From Streptomyces buecherae (GTDB taxonomy: Bacteria; Actinomycetota; Actinomycetes; Streptomycetales; Streptomycetaceae): 64,000 nucleotides of DNA. The notes under the pieces are model-generated. The model had not been told where the DNA came from. It saw only the letters and a list, made by a program, of their open reading frames with translations, and searched no databases. Shown here piece by piece: positions 9,715 to 18,342 of this stretch. The DNA lies in the NCBI RefSeq assembly GCF_014295035.1, contig NZ_CP060404.1, positions 4,372,501-4,436,500 on the forward strand, in the 5' to 3' direction. A program made the translations under genes and the position numbers. Every line of letters begins with the position of its first letter. Position 1 is the first letter of the stretch.

Positions 9715-10728
9715 CTATCCCGGCCCGGTCTCGTCCGCGCTGTCGGTGTTGCTGGTGTCGTCGGCGTTGTCGGTGTTATCGGTGTTGTCGGTCAGAAGTT
9801 CGCGCGCGCGGCGGACCAGGGCCTGTCGTACGGAGTCGGGGGAGAGCACGCGCAGCGGGGTGGCCAGGCCGATGAGATAGCGGGCGAGGCCGTCCGCGTC
9901 GGGGCCGCCGACGTCCACGACGGTGGCGGCGGGGCCGTCGGGGCGGTGTGCGCCGACGGTCGCCGGTATCAGCCGCAGCGCCTCGTCCAGCGGCAGCGGC
10001 AGCCGGACCGTCACGGTGAGCGGGTAGGGGCGGCAGGCGATGGAGCGGGAGACGAGCCGCGCCGGGTCGGGCGGGTCGGTCAGCTCCACGGGCCGTCCGC
10101 TGGGGTGCAGGCGGTCGACCCGGTCGGCGCGGAAGGTCCGCCACTGGTCCCGGGCCACGTCGCGGGCGACGAAGTACCAGCGGCGCCCGGTGTGCACGAG
10201 GCGGTACGGATCGACCTCGCGCACCGTGGCCTTGCCGTTCCGGTCGCGGTAGGCGAGGCGGGCGCGTTCGCCCCGGTGGCACGCGGCGGCCAGCTCGCGC
10301 AGCATGTCCGCCGCGATCTGCGGTTCGTTGGGCCGGGGGATGTGCACCAGGGCGGAGTCCATCGCCGCCAGCCGGTCCGCCACCCGGCGCGGCAGCACCT
10401 GCCCGAGCTTGAGCAGCGCCGACAGGGCCGCCTGGTCGCCGCCGAGCGAGCCGCCCAGCGCGGCCCCGCGCAGCCCGACCGCCACCGCGATGGCCTCCTC
10501 GTCGTCGAGAACCAGCGGCGGCGTCCGGGAGCCCGGGCGGAGGCGGTAGCCGCCCCAGGGGCCGGGGTCGGACTCGACGGCGTAACCGAGTTCCCGCAGC
10601 TTGGTGATGTCGCGCCGCACCGTGCGGTCGGTGACCGCCATGCGTGCGGCCAGCTCACCGCAGGTCCACGAGGGGCGGGCGGCCAACAGGGCGACCAGGC
10701 GCAGCAGGCGGGCGGAGGCAGCGGTCAC
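9715..10728 (-). CDS. HTH-WYL transcriptional regulator (YafY type)
   Basis: Regulator of 337 residues. The N-terminal DeoR-like HTH reads SARLLRLVALLAARPSW with recognition helix VTDRTVRRDITKLRELGY. The WYL domain (about residues 130-215) contains the RWYFVARD segment that gives the fold its name, and a WCX-like C-terminal region follows. The start is taken as GTG 10728, giving VTAASARLL; upstream codons in frame look non-coding. The last 25 residues are a low-complexity Thr-Asp-Asn tail (NTDNTDNADDTSNTDSADE) encoded by a short DNA repeat at about 9740-9795. WYL proteins often sense nucleotides or ssDNA; the ligand is unknown here. Confidence 0.85.
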   Translation of the reverse strand: MTAASARLLRLVALLAARPSWTCGELAARMAVTDRTVRRDITKLRELGYAVESDPGPWGGYRLRPGSRTPPLVLDDEEAIAVAVGLRGAALGGSLGGDQAALSALLKLGQVLPRRVADRLAAMDSALVHIPRPNEPQIAADMLRELAAACHRGERARLAYRDRNGKATVREVDPYRLVHTGRRWYFVARDVARDQWRTFRADRVDRLHPSGRPVELTDPPDPARLVSRSIACRPYPLTVTVRLPLPLDEALRLIPATVGAHRPDGPAATVVDVGGPDADGLARYLIGLATPLRVLSPDSVRQALVRRARELLTDNTDNTDNADDTSNTDSADETGPG

Positions 10729-10740
10729 CCGGCGCAGTGT

Positions 10741-10815
10741 TCCACGCGGCGCGCCGCCTCGGGACTCCACGTGGCGCGCCGCCTCGGGACTCCACGCGGC
10801 GTGCCGCCCGGGCCG
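10741..10815. repeat. 25-bp tandem repeat in WYL/VOC intergenic region
   Basis: Two near-identical 25-bp units start at 10741 and 10766 (TCCACG..GGCGCGCCGCCTC core, one difference), followed by a partial third at 10791. They lie just upstream of the WYL start on its non-coding side. Confidence 0.7.
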
Positions 10816-11038
10816 CCGAGTCGTGCTCGTGCACCTTCCACGCGCCGGGCCACCCCGGGCCGCCGCCCCGGGGCGCCGAGTCGCGCCCGTGGGCCTTCCC
10901 GCGCCGCCCCAGGTTGCTGGTCAGCGGCCGGCCAGCCGCGCCGGGCCCTGCCGCTGACCAGCGGGTCCGTCCGCGCCCGGCACATCCGGCCGATGACCCG
11001 GACCGAATCTGTCCGGGTCACGGCCTAGCGTCTGGGCC

Positions 11039-11425
11039 ATGCCTACGGAAACCACATCCGCGCCCGCCTTCCGCTACGCCGCCGTCACCTTCGACTGCCC
11101 CGACCCCGCCGTCCTGGCCCGCTTCTACGGCGAGGTGCTCGGCCTGCCCGTGGCCTTCTCGTCCGACGACTTCGTGATGTTGGGCGAGCAGGGCTCGCCC
11201 GGCCTCGGGTTCAACCGGCTCGCCGACTACCGCCGGCCGACCTGGCCGGACCCGGCCCAGGAGAAGCAGGCGCACATCGACTTCGGCGTGGACGACCTGG
11301 AGGCCGCCGAGGCCCGGCTCCTCGCCCTCGGGGCCACCAAGGCCGAGTTCCAGCCGGAGCCCGACCGCTGGCGGGTGCTGCTCGACCCCGCGGGCCACCC
11401 CTTCTGCGTCTCGACCCTGACCTGA
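11039..11425 (+). CDS. VOC/glyoxalase-like protein
   Basis: 128-residue single-module vicinal oxygen chelate protein of the Glyoxalase_6 type. The N half reads FDCPDPAVLARFYGEVLGLP. The C half contains HIDFGVDDLEAAEARLLALG and ends RVLLDPAGHPFCVSTL, the family's usual finish. VOC folds bind a metal or hydrophobic ligands; many small actinobacterial members act as resistance or lyase proteins, but nothing here fixes the function. Divergent from the WYL regulator, which may control it (inference). Start ATG 11039. Confidence 0.85.
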   Translation: MPTETTSAPAFRYAAVTFDCPDPAVLARFYGEVLGLPVAFSSDDFVMLGEQGSPGLGFNRLADYRRPTWPDPAQEKQAHIDFGVDDLEAAEARLLALGATKAEFQPEPDRWRVLLDPAGHPFCVSTLT

Positions 11426-11454
11426 CCTGGCGGGTTGCCCGCTTCCCCCCTGCC

Positions 11455-11495
11455 ACGGCCCGGCCGTCCGCCCCTCCGGCGGACGGCCGGGCCGT
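11455..11495 (+). terminator. Strong hairpin terminator after VOC gene
   Basis: An 18-bp perfect inverted repeat: left arm 11455-11472 (ACGGCCCGGCCGTCCGCC), loop CCTCC, right arm 11478-11495. It starts 30 bp after the stop codon. Confidence 0.85.
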
Positions 11496-12003
11496 TCGCG
11501 TGCGACGGGCCCGTACGGGTCGGGCGGGTCGGGCCCCTCGCGCTCGGTGGGGTCAGTGTCGCGGGCGGCGTGGTGGCGCGCGATCATGCCTGGAGCGGAT
11601 GACCCCGCCGCACGGCTGTGCGCTCTTGGATGTTTTTGTTTGGATTGATGCGCCAAGATTCATGAGTGAGCAGTCATGTGGGTGCGTATGCCACCCTGCT
11701 CCGCGGCGGGGCACAGTAGGCGCGGGGCCGTCGCGCGCGGTCCCGCCGTGCGTGGGGTGGCCGCGTACGGCCGCGTACGGCGTGGTACGCGGCGCACGAC
11801 GCGGCGCGGCCCCGGCCGTCCGCGGCGTGGCCCGTCCGGCACCGCGGTGACCAGCGGGAACCCGTACGGGCGCGGCCGTGCTACGCGCGGAGCCCCGCGA
11901 CATCAGGACACATGGCAGTACGACAACGACGACGACCCGCAAGGCCCCGCGCCAGCGGAAGGCCCGCGCCGCCAGCTCGCGGTCGCGACGTGGTGGAGGT
12001 GTA
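11496..12003. promoter_or_regulatory. Leader region of the DeoR-type regulator
   Basis: No gene is supported. The only AT-rich patch is at about 11627-11682 (GATGTTTTTGTTTGG followed by CAAGATTCATGAG) and is the likely promoter/operator zone for the downstream regulator. The remainder is GC-rich. Confidence 0.35.
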
Positions 12004-12786
12004 GTGAACCGGTACGAACGACACAACATGCTGCTGGGACTGCTCGCTGAGCGGCGGCAGTTGGAGGTGGACAGCGTCGCGGCCGAGCTGGACGTGTCGG
12101 CGGCGACGATCCGCCGGGATCTCGACCATCTCGCCGAACAGCGGCTGCTCACCCGGACCAGAGGCGGCGCGGTGGCGCACACCGTCGCGTACGACCTGCC
12201 GCTGCGCTACAAGGCCATGCGGCACGGCGAGGAGAAGGAGCGGATCGGGCGGGCCGCCGCCGGCCTGGTCAGCCGGGGGATGGTGGTGGGCCTCAACGGC
12301 GGCACGACCACCACCGAGGTGGCCCGCGCCATCGCCACCAGGACGGACGGGCCGGACAAGGCAGACGAGCCGGTGGTGACGATCGTGACCAACGCGCTGA
12401 ACATCGCCAACGAACTGGCCGTGCGCCCGCACGTGAAGATCGTGGCCACCGGCGGGGTGGCGATGCCGCAGTCCTACGAGCTGATCGGGCCGCTCGCCGG
12501 GCACATCCTGCGCGAGATCAGCCTGGACATCGCGTTCATCGGCGTGGGCGCCCTGCACCCGGAACTTGGCGCCAGTGCGCACGACGAGGGGGAAGCGAGC
12601 ATCAACGCGCTGCTCGCCGGGCAGGCCCGCAAGCTCGTGGTGGTGGCGGACAGCTCCAAGCTGGGCGAGCAGGCGTTCGCCCGGATCTGCGCGGTGAGCG
12701 CCATTGACGTGCTGGTCACGGACTCGAACGCGCCCGAGCAGGCCAAGCGGTTCGAGGAGCGCGGGGTGACCGTCATCCAGGCGTGA
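12004..12786 (+). CDS. DeoR-family transcriptional regulator
   Basis: Sugar-phosphate-responsive repressor of 260 residues. The HTH lies near residues 6-58 (LEVDSVAAELDVSAATIRRD), with the LTRTRGGAV wing typical of DeoR. The DeoRC effector domain (GLNGGTTTTEVARA, VTNALNIANEL, GALHPELGASAHDEGEA) resembles an isomerase fold. Start GTG 12004 is chosen because GGAGG at 11995-11999 precedes it closely and homologues of this type begin with an Arg-Tyr-rich N terminus. It lies immediately upstream of the sugar ABC operon and an ACGCGCAG inverted repeat, the probable operator. Confidence 0.9.
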   Translation: MNRYERHNMLLGLLAERRQLEVDSVAAELDVSAATIRRDLDHLAEQRLLTRTRGGAVAHTVAYDLPLRYKAMRHGEEKERIGRAAAGLVSRGMVVGLNGGTTTTEVARAIATRTDGPDKADEPVVTIVTNALNIANELAVRPHVKIVATGGVAMPQSYELIGPLAGHILREISLDIAFIGVGALHPELGASAHDEGEASINALLAGQARKLVVVADSSKLGEQAFARICAVSAIDVLVTDSNAPEQAKRFEERGVTVIQA

Positions 12787-12792
12787 GGCCCG

Positions 12793-12817
12793 CCTGGGGA
12801 GGCGCCACCTCCCCAGG
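12793..12817 (+). terminator. Hairpin after DeoR gene
   Basis: CCTGGGGAGG (12793-12802) and CCTCCCCAGG (12808-12817) pair perfectly over a 5-nt loop, seven bases past the stop codon. Confidence 0.8.
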
Positions 12818-12829
12818 TTGAGCTCCGTA

Positions 12830-12868
12830 ACGCGCAGGTCACGCGCAGTTGAGTGTGATTCTGCGCGT
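12830..12868 (+). promoter_or_regulatory. Candidate operator of the sugar ABC operon
   Basis: ACGCGCAG occurs at 12830-12837 and 12841-12848, and its inverse CTGCGCGT at 12861-12868, giving an inverted repeat with a 12-bp spacer plus an extra direct half-site. It falls in the AT-richer leader ahead of the permease gene, where TTGAGT (12849) could be a -35. The adjacent DeoR protein is the natural candidate binder (inference). Confidence 0.55.
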
Positions 12869-13085
12869 TTACAGAACTTTATGAACAGCTCTTGTCACCT
12901 TCGAGCAGTGGCGTGCAAGATGAAGCCGCCTCGTGGTGAACGTCGCCGCGTGCGGCTTCCCGCCGCGTGCCCCGGCGTGCTCCCACCACGAGGACTCGGC
13001 AGTCACCTCACCTCGCACGGCGGTCTCCGCGCGTCCCGGGCGGGCTGCCCCGCATCCGCTCTCGCTCTCACTGCCGGAGGTGAAT

Positions 13086-14099
13086 GTGACGGCTTCCGTT
13101 TCCTCGTCTGCCCGTCCGGGCACGTCGCAGCACGAAGCCCCGCCCTCTGCGGCCCCCAGCCCGAAGGGAAAGCGAGCTCAGCGCAAGCTCGGTCGCGTTC
13201 CGCTGCGCCACCGACTGCGGCGCGACTGGGTGCTGTTGGCGCTGTGCCTGCCCGGCGTGGCGTACTTCGGGGCGTTCTTCTACCTGCCGCTGCTCGGCAA
13301 CGTCATCGCCTTCCAGGACTACCAGCCGTTCCTGGGCTTCAAGCACAGCCCGTACGTGGGCCTGCAGAACTTCAGCGCGCTCGTCGAGCAGCCGGAGTTC
13401 TGGACGGCGGTGTACAACACGCTGGAGATCACCGCGCTCCAACTGCTGCTGTACTTCCCCGCGCCGATCGCGCTGGCCCTGCTGCTGAACTCGCTGGTCG
13501 GCGAGACGCTGCGGCGCTTCGTGCAGACCGTGGTCTACCTGCCGCACTTCCTGTCCTGGGTCGTGGTGGTGGCGATGTTCAAGCAGGTGCTCGGCGGCAC
13601 CGGCACCGTGAGCAGCTTCCTCAACGACCACGGGGTCGGCGTCGGCAACATCATGACCAACCCCGACACCTTCAAGCTGCTCGTCACCTCCCAGATGATC
13701 TGGAAGGACTGCGGCTGGGGCGCGATCATCTTCCTCGCCGCGATGGCCTCCATCGACACCGCGCAGTACGAGTCGGCGGCTATGGACGGCGCCGGGCCCT
13801 GGCGGCGGATGTGGCACGTGACGCTGCCGGGCATCCGGCCGGTGATCATCATGCTGCTGATCCTGCGCCTGGGCGACATCCTCAACGTCGGCTTCGAGCA
13901 GATGCTGCTCCAGCGCGAGGCGGTGGGCGCCGAGGCGTCCGAAGTCCTCGACACCTACGTCTACTTCCACGGCGTCGTGGACGGCGACTGGGGCATGAGC
14001 ACGGCCGCCGGACTGATGAAGGGCGTGATCGGTCTGGTGCTGATCCTCGCCGCGAACAAGCTGGCCCACCGCTTCGGCGAGCAGGGAGTGTACAAGTGA
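13086..14099 (+). CDS. Carbohydrate ABC transporter permease, LplB type
   Basis: First membrane subunit of a CUT1-family importer, 337 residues. After a Ser/Pro-rich N terminus there are six TM segments, from LRRDWVLLALCLPGVAYFGA onward. The EAA loop that docks the ATPase is near residues 235-255 (SIDTAQYESAAMDGAGPWRR). The GTG at 13086 is chosen over the GTG at 13080 because GGAGG (13076-13080) then lies five bases away. Its stop overlaps the next permease start by four bases. It should form a heterodimer with that permease. No ATPase is encoded nearby. Confidence 0.92.
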   Translation: MTASVSSSARPGTSQHEAPPSAAPSPKGKRAQRKLGRVPLRHRLRRDWVLLALCLPGVAYFGAFFYLPLLGNVIAFQDYQPFLGFKHSPYVGLQNFSALVEQPEFWTAVYNTLEITALQLLLYFPAPIALALLLNSLVGETLRRFVQTVVYLPHFLSWVVVVAMFKQVLGGTGTVSSFLNDHGVGVGNIMTNPDTFKLLVTSQMIWKDCGWGAIIFLAAMASIDTAQYESAAMDGAGPWRRMWHVTLPGIRPVIIMLLILRLGDILNVGFEQMLLQREAVGAEASEVLDTYVYFHGVVDGDWGMSTAAGLMKGVIGLVLILAANKLAHRFGEQGVYK

Positions 14100-15070
14100 C
14101 CACCTCGCTGCTGTCCCCGCGCAAGTCGCCCGCCCCAGGCCCTTCGGGCGGCCCGGGCGGCCCCCGCTTCCGGCGCCGCCGGGCCCGCCCCGAGCGCCCG
14201 CCGTGGATGGAGCGGCCCAGTTGGTACGGGCAGGGCGCCAAGGCGATCGTCCTGGTCCTGATCGTGGTGGCCGTCGGCTACCCGTTCCTGCTCGCGCTCG
14301 GCACCAGCCTGGCGGGCCAGGAGGAGCTGGACGCCAACGGCGGCTACGTGCTGATCCCGGAGCACCCGACGTTCGAGGCGTACAACGTGCTGCTCCAGGG
14401 CGGCGTGGTGACCCGGGCGGCGATGGTCAGCGTCGTGGTCACGGGCGTCGGCACGGTGCTGAGCGTCCTGTGCACGATCGCCCTCGCCTACGGCCTGTCC
14501 CGCCCCGGCATGGTGGGCGGCAAGCCGATCCTGCTGCTGGTGCTCGGCACGTTCCTCTTCACGCCCGGCATCATCCCCACCTATCTGGTGGTGCAGGAGT
14601 TCGGCATGCTGGACAGCTATGCCTCGCTGGTCCTGCCGGTTTTGCTAAACGTCTTCAACGTCATCGTGGTGCGGGCCTTCTTCCAGGGAATTCCGACCGA
14701 GTTGTACGAGGCGGCGCGGCTCGACGGCGCCGGCGAGCTGACCATTCTGTGCCGGGTCGTGCTGCCGCTGTCCAAGGCGGTCATCGCGGTCGTCGGCCTG
14801 TTCTACGGGGTCAGCTACTGGAACAGCTTCTTCAACGCGCTGCTGTTCCTCAACGACTCCGGGAAATACCCGCTCCAGGTCGTCCTGCGCTCCTATGTCG
14901 TACAGGGCGAGAGCATCAACGCCAAGGCGATGGGCGTCAGTCAGCTCCCGCCGTCCATCTCGCTCCAGATGGCCGTGCTCATCCTCGCGCTCATTCCGAT
15001 TCTGTGCGTGTACCCCTTCCTCCAGAAGTACTTCGCGAAGGGCGTGCTCACCGGCGCCATCAAGGGCTGA
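14096..15070 (+). CDS. Carbohydrate ABC transporter permease, YtcP/LplC type
   Basis: Second permease, 324 residues, GTG start at 14096 inside the upstream stop (GTGA overlap), so translation is coupled. A basic, Pro-rich N terminus (RRRRARPERPPW) precedes six TM segments. The EAA motif reads TELYEAARLDGAGELTI. The ending YPFLQKYFAKGVLTGAIKG is the characteristic C terminus of this family. It pairs with the LplB-type subunit and the following binding protein. By analogy with other Streptomyces CUT1 systems the ATPase may be the multi-system MsiK protein encoded elsewhere. Confidence 0.93.
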   Translation: MTTSLLSPRKSPAPGPSGGPGGPRFRRRRARPERPPWMERPSWYGQGAKAIVLVLIVVAVGYPFLLALGTSLAGQEELDANGGYVLIPEHPTFEAYNVLLQGGVVTRAAMVSVVVTGVGTVLSVLCTIALAYGLSRPGMVGGKPILLLVLGTFLFTPGIIPTYLVVQEFGMLDSYASLVLPVLLNVFNVIVVRAFFQGIPTELYEAARLDGAGELTILCRVVLPLSKAVIAVVGLFYGVSYWNSFFNALLFLNDSGKYPLQVVLRSYVVQGESINAKAMGVSQLPPSISLQMAVLILALIPILCVYPFLQKYFAKGVLTGAIKG

Positions 15071-15135
15071 AAGGCCCGTCGTCTGTCACCCCCGCACCCT
15101 TTTTCTCGGCGCACCACCCGTCAGGAGAACGTCAG

Positions 15136-16899
15136 ATGCCCCCTCAGCAGTCCGACAGGCAGCAGGAGAACAGCGCGCACGCGACCGGTCGGCGCGAGAC
15201 GCGAACGGACTCCCCGTCCGTGTTCGCCGCGCTCAACCGCCTCGACCGGCGCCGCTTCCTCGGCGTCGCCGGCGCCGCCGGAATCGCCGCGACCGGGCTC
15301 GGCACGCTCACCGCCTGCACCACCGGAACGAGCGCCACCGGCAAGGGCGCCGAGGGATTCCGCAAGGTCAAGCTGCCGACGTACGTGCCCGCCAACGTCG
15401 CCCCCGCGGACCTGGCCGGCAACGCGCAGGGCTTGGACGCCGCGTACCTGCGCTACCCGAAGAAGCTGGTGCGCTCGGTACCGAAGCCGCCGGGCGACGG
15501 GGAGTCGATCAGCGCGCTCACCGAGACGTTCACGACGCCGGCGCCCGCGATGGACCGCAACCGGTACTGGAAGGAGCTGAACAAGCGGCTCGGCTCCGAC
15601 CTCAAGATGAACATCGTCGTGGACAGCGGCGCCGACGCGTACCTCACGAAGTTCAACGCCATCATCGCCAGCGGCGACATTCCCGACCTGGTGTGGTTCC
15701 CGCCCAACCAGGGCCTGCGCAAGGTCCCGCAACTGCTCCAGGCCAAGTTCCACGACCTGACCTCGCACCTGTCCGGCGACGCCGTCAAGAAGTACCCCAA
15801 CCTGGCCAACCTCCCGGACTACGCGTGGAAGACCGCCGTCATCAACGGGAAGATCGCCGGAGTTCCCGTCGCGTACGGGCGCATGGGACAGATCTACGTC
15901 GTCAACGAGGACTTCTGGAAGCCCGTCGGCGGATACGCCTTCGACAGCGCGCAGGACTTCCTGGACAAGGGAAAGGAACTCCTCGACACGCGGCGTAAGA
16001 AGTACGTCCTGGAACCGGCGTACGTGAACGCGCACAACATGTTCGCGCAGTGGTTCGGCGCGCCCTCGTCCTGGCGGCTCGACGGCGGAAAGCTCACCGC
16101 GCGGTACGAGACCGACGAGTACTTCGAGGCCCTGGAATTCGCGGTCAAGGTGTTCAAGGCCGGGCTTTTCTGGCCGGACCCGAACCTGACCACCACGCGC
16201 GAGAAGATGGCGCAGGGCACGCTCGGCGCCTACGTGCAGTCCTTCCCGTCGTTCCTGGTGGACGTGAAGACGTACGAGTTCCCCTTCGGCGTCATCGTGC
16301 CGTTCGCCGCGAAGCCCGGGGTCACCGCGCACTTCGACTTCGGCGCCGGCTCGGTCGGCTTCACCGCGATCAGCAAGGGCGCCGACAGCAAGCGCATCCC
16401 CACCCTGCTCGGCGTGCTCGACTACCTCGCCGCGCCGTTCGGCACCGAGGAGCGGCTGTTCCTGGAGAACGGCGCCGAGGGCACCCACCACAAGCGCACC
16501 GGCGACGGCGACGTCGTGCTGACCGACAAGGGCAACGCGGAGGCGCTCACCACCGCCATGCCGCTGGCCTTCCTCGCCAACGCCCCCGAGTACCTCTACC
16601 TGCCCGGCAAGTCCGACCTGACCCGCCGCATCCACGGCTGGCAGCAGGAACTCCTCAAGATCGGCCAGGCCAGCCCGGTGATCGGCCACTACTCCGACAC
16701 CAACGCCGACAAGGGCGCGTCCCTGACCAAGGCGCTCAACGACGGCGTGCTCGACATCATCGCCGGCCGCAAGTCGCTCTCCGACTTCGACGGACTGCTC
16801 AAGAGCTGGCGCTCCGGCGGCGGCGACCGCATCCGCAGGGAGTACGAGGAGTCGCTGGCCAGCGAGAAGAAGGGCAAACAGGGCAAGCAGGGCAAGTAG
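15136..16899 (+). CDS. Sugar-binding lipoprotein of the ABC importer (Tat signal)
   Basis: Extracellular solute-binding protein of 587 residues, the size of LipO/YtcQ-type proteins working with LplB/YtcP permeases. A Tat signal (RRRFLG near residue 37) is followed by a hydrophobic stretch and lipobox LTAC. The mature domain has family-1 features such as FNAIIASGDIPDLVWFPPN. Start ATG 15136 has AGGAGAA at 15123-15129. A short Lys/Gly/Gln tail (KKGKQGKQGK) ends the protein. It is last of the three transport genes. Substrate is unknown; oligosaccharides or uronides are typical for the subfamily. Confidence 0.92.
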   Translation: MPPQQSDRQQENSAHATGRRETRTDSPSVFAALNRLDRRRFLGVAGAAGIAATGLGTLTACTTGTSATGKGAEGFRKVKLPTYVPANVAPADLAGNAQGLDAAYLRYPKKLVRSVPKPPGDGESISALTETFTTPAPAMDRNRYWKELNKRLGSDLKMNIVVDSGADAYLTKFNAIIASGDIPDLVWFPPNQGLRKVPQLLQAKFHDLTSHLSGDAVKKYPNLANLPDYAWKTAVINGKIAGVPVAYGRMGQIYVVNEDFWKPVGGYAFDSAQDFLDKGKELLDTRRKKYVLEPAYVNAHNMFAQWFGAPSSWRLDGGKLTARYETDEYFEALEFAVKVFKAGLFWPDPNLTTTREKMAQGTLGAYVQSFPSFLVDVKTYEFPFGVIVPFAAKPGVTAHFDFGAGSVGFTAISKGADSKRIPTLLGVLDYLAAPFGTEERLFLENGAEGTHHKRTGDGDVVLTDKGNAEALTTAMPLAFLANAPEYLYLPGKSDLTRRIHGWQQELLKIGQASPVIGHYSDTNADKGASLTKALNDGVLDIIAGRKSLSDFDGLLKSWRSGGGDRIRREYEESLASEKKGKQGKQGK

Positions 16900-16986
16900 C
16901 CGCACCGGGAGACCGGCCATCCACGCCGGCGCGCCCCGCCGTCGCCCCCCGGGGGCGGGGCGCGCCGGTCACCGAGGGAGAAGGAC

Positions 16987-18171
16987 ATGGAAGACCTGCG
17001 CATCGGAGTCATCGGCCTCGGGCTGCGCGCCAACCTGGCCGTCGCCGCGCACCGGCCGGGCCGCGGCAGCGTCGTGGCCGCCGTCGCCGACACCGACGAA
17101 GCGGTGCGCGCCAGGGTGCCCGAGCGGTTCGACGGCGCGCGGGCCGTCGCCGACCACCGCACGCTCCTGGACGACCCGGGCATCGACGCGGTCATCGTCG
17201 CCACGCCCGACGACACGCACGAGGCCATCGCCCGCGCGGCGCTGTCCGCCGGCAAGCCCGCCTACGTGGAGAAGCCGCTGGGCATCACCGTCGAGCAGTG
17301 CGACGCGATCCTGCGCGCCGGCTACGGGAGCGGCACCCGGTTGTACGTCGGGCACAACATGCGGCACATGGGCGTGGTGCGGCTGATGCGCGACCTGATC
17401 GCGCGCGGCGACATCGGCGAGCCCAAGACGGTGTGGGTGCGGCACTTCGTCTCGTACGGCGGCGACTACTACTTCAAGGACTGGCACGCGGACCGGCGGC
17501 GCACCACGGGGCTGCTGCTCCAGAAGGCGGCGCACGACATCGACGTGGTGCACTGGCTGGCCGGCGGCTACACCGAGCGGGTCAACGCGCTGGGCGACCT
17601 CATGGTCTACGGCGACCTGCCGCGCCGGGAGCCGGACACGCCGCGCCCGGACGGCTGGCTGCGCGAGTTCGACTGGCCGCCGACCGCGCGCCGCGACCTG
17701 CACCACGTCGTGGACGTCGAGGACGTGTCGGTGATGAACATGCGGCTGGACAACGGCGTGATCGCCGCGTATCAGCAGTGCCACTTCAGCCCCGACTACT
17801 TCCGCAACTACACGGTCATCGGCACCGAGGGCCGGATCGAGAACTTCGGCGACGGCCCGGGCGACCTGGTCAAGCTGTGGAACACCGGCCCATCCGGCTA
17901 CCGGTCCGGTGGCGACGCGGAGTTCCGGGTGCCGGAGGCGAAGGGTTCGCACGGCGGCGCGGACGAGCGGATCATCGCGGAGTTCTGCCGCTTCGTGCGC
18001 GAGGGCGGCGCCACCGACACCTCGCCGGTGGCCGCCCGGATGAGCGTGGCCGCCGGCGAGTTGGCCACCCGCTCGCTGCGCGCCGGCGGCGCCCCCTTCG
18101 ACGTGCCGCCCCTCGCGCCGGAACTGCTCGCCTACTACGCGGCCGGCCAGGAGCGCCCGGCCCGCGCCTGA
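16987..18171 (+). CDS. Gfo/Idh/MocA-family oxidoreductase
   Basis: NAD(P)-dependent sugar dehydrogenase-like enzyme of 394 residues. The N-terminal Rossmann fold starts RIGVIGLGLRANLAVAAH; DDTHEAIARAAL and VEKPLGITVEQCD form the conserved EKP cofactor-binding segment. The substrate domain contains KAAHDIDVVHWLAGG, where His-Asp-Ile-Asp-x2-His is the usual catalytic region. AGGGAGAAGG precedes ATG 16987. It lies 87 bp after the binding-protein gene and probably belongs to the same transcript, processing the imported sugar. The exact sugar is not known. Confidence 0.9.
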   Translation: MEDLRIGVIGLGLRANLAVAAHRPGRGSVVAAVADTDEAVRARVPERFDGARAVADHRTLLDDPGIDAVIVATPDDTHEAIARAALSAGKPAYVEKPLGITVEQCDAILRAGYGSGTRLYVGHNMRHMGVVRLMRDLIARGDIGEPKTVWVRHFVSYGGDYYFKDWHADRRRTTGLLLQKAAHDIDVVHWLAGGYTERVNALGDLMVYGDLPRREPDTPRPDGWLREFDWPPTARRDLHHVVDVEDVSVMNMRLDNGVIAAYQQCHFSPDYFRNYTVIGTEGRIENFGDGPGDLVKLWNTGPSGYRSGGDAEFRVPEAKGSHGGADERIIAEFCRFVREGGATDTSPVAARMSVAAGELATRSLRAGGAPFDVPPLAPELLAYYAAGQERPARA

Positions 18172-18249
18172 GCCGAGACCGCGGCGCCCGAGCCGCGGGG
18201 CCGGGGCCGCACCGTTCGGGGGGCGGCCCCGGCCTCGCCCCACCACCCC

Positions 18250-18286
18250 GGTGGCCGGGCCGGGCTGCCCCCGCGGCCCGGCCACC
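18250..18286. terminator. Bidirectional hairpin between oxidoreductase and DyP gene
   Basis: GGTGGCCGGGCCG (18250-18262) pairs with CGGCCCGGCCACC (18274-18286). A second G/C hairpin lies just before it at about 18200-18235. GTCACG-CA-CGTGAC at 18294-18307 adds a small palindrome. Confidence 0.75.
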
Positions 18287-18342
18287 GGTCCACGTCACGC
18301 ACGTGACCTGCCCTGACAGAGCAGGGAGTTGAGGGATGCGCC

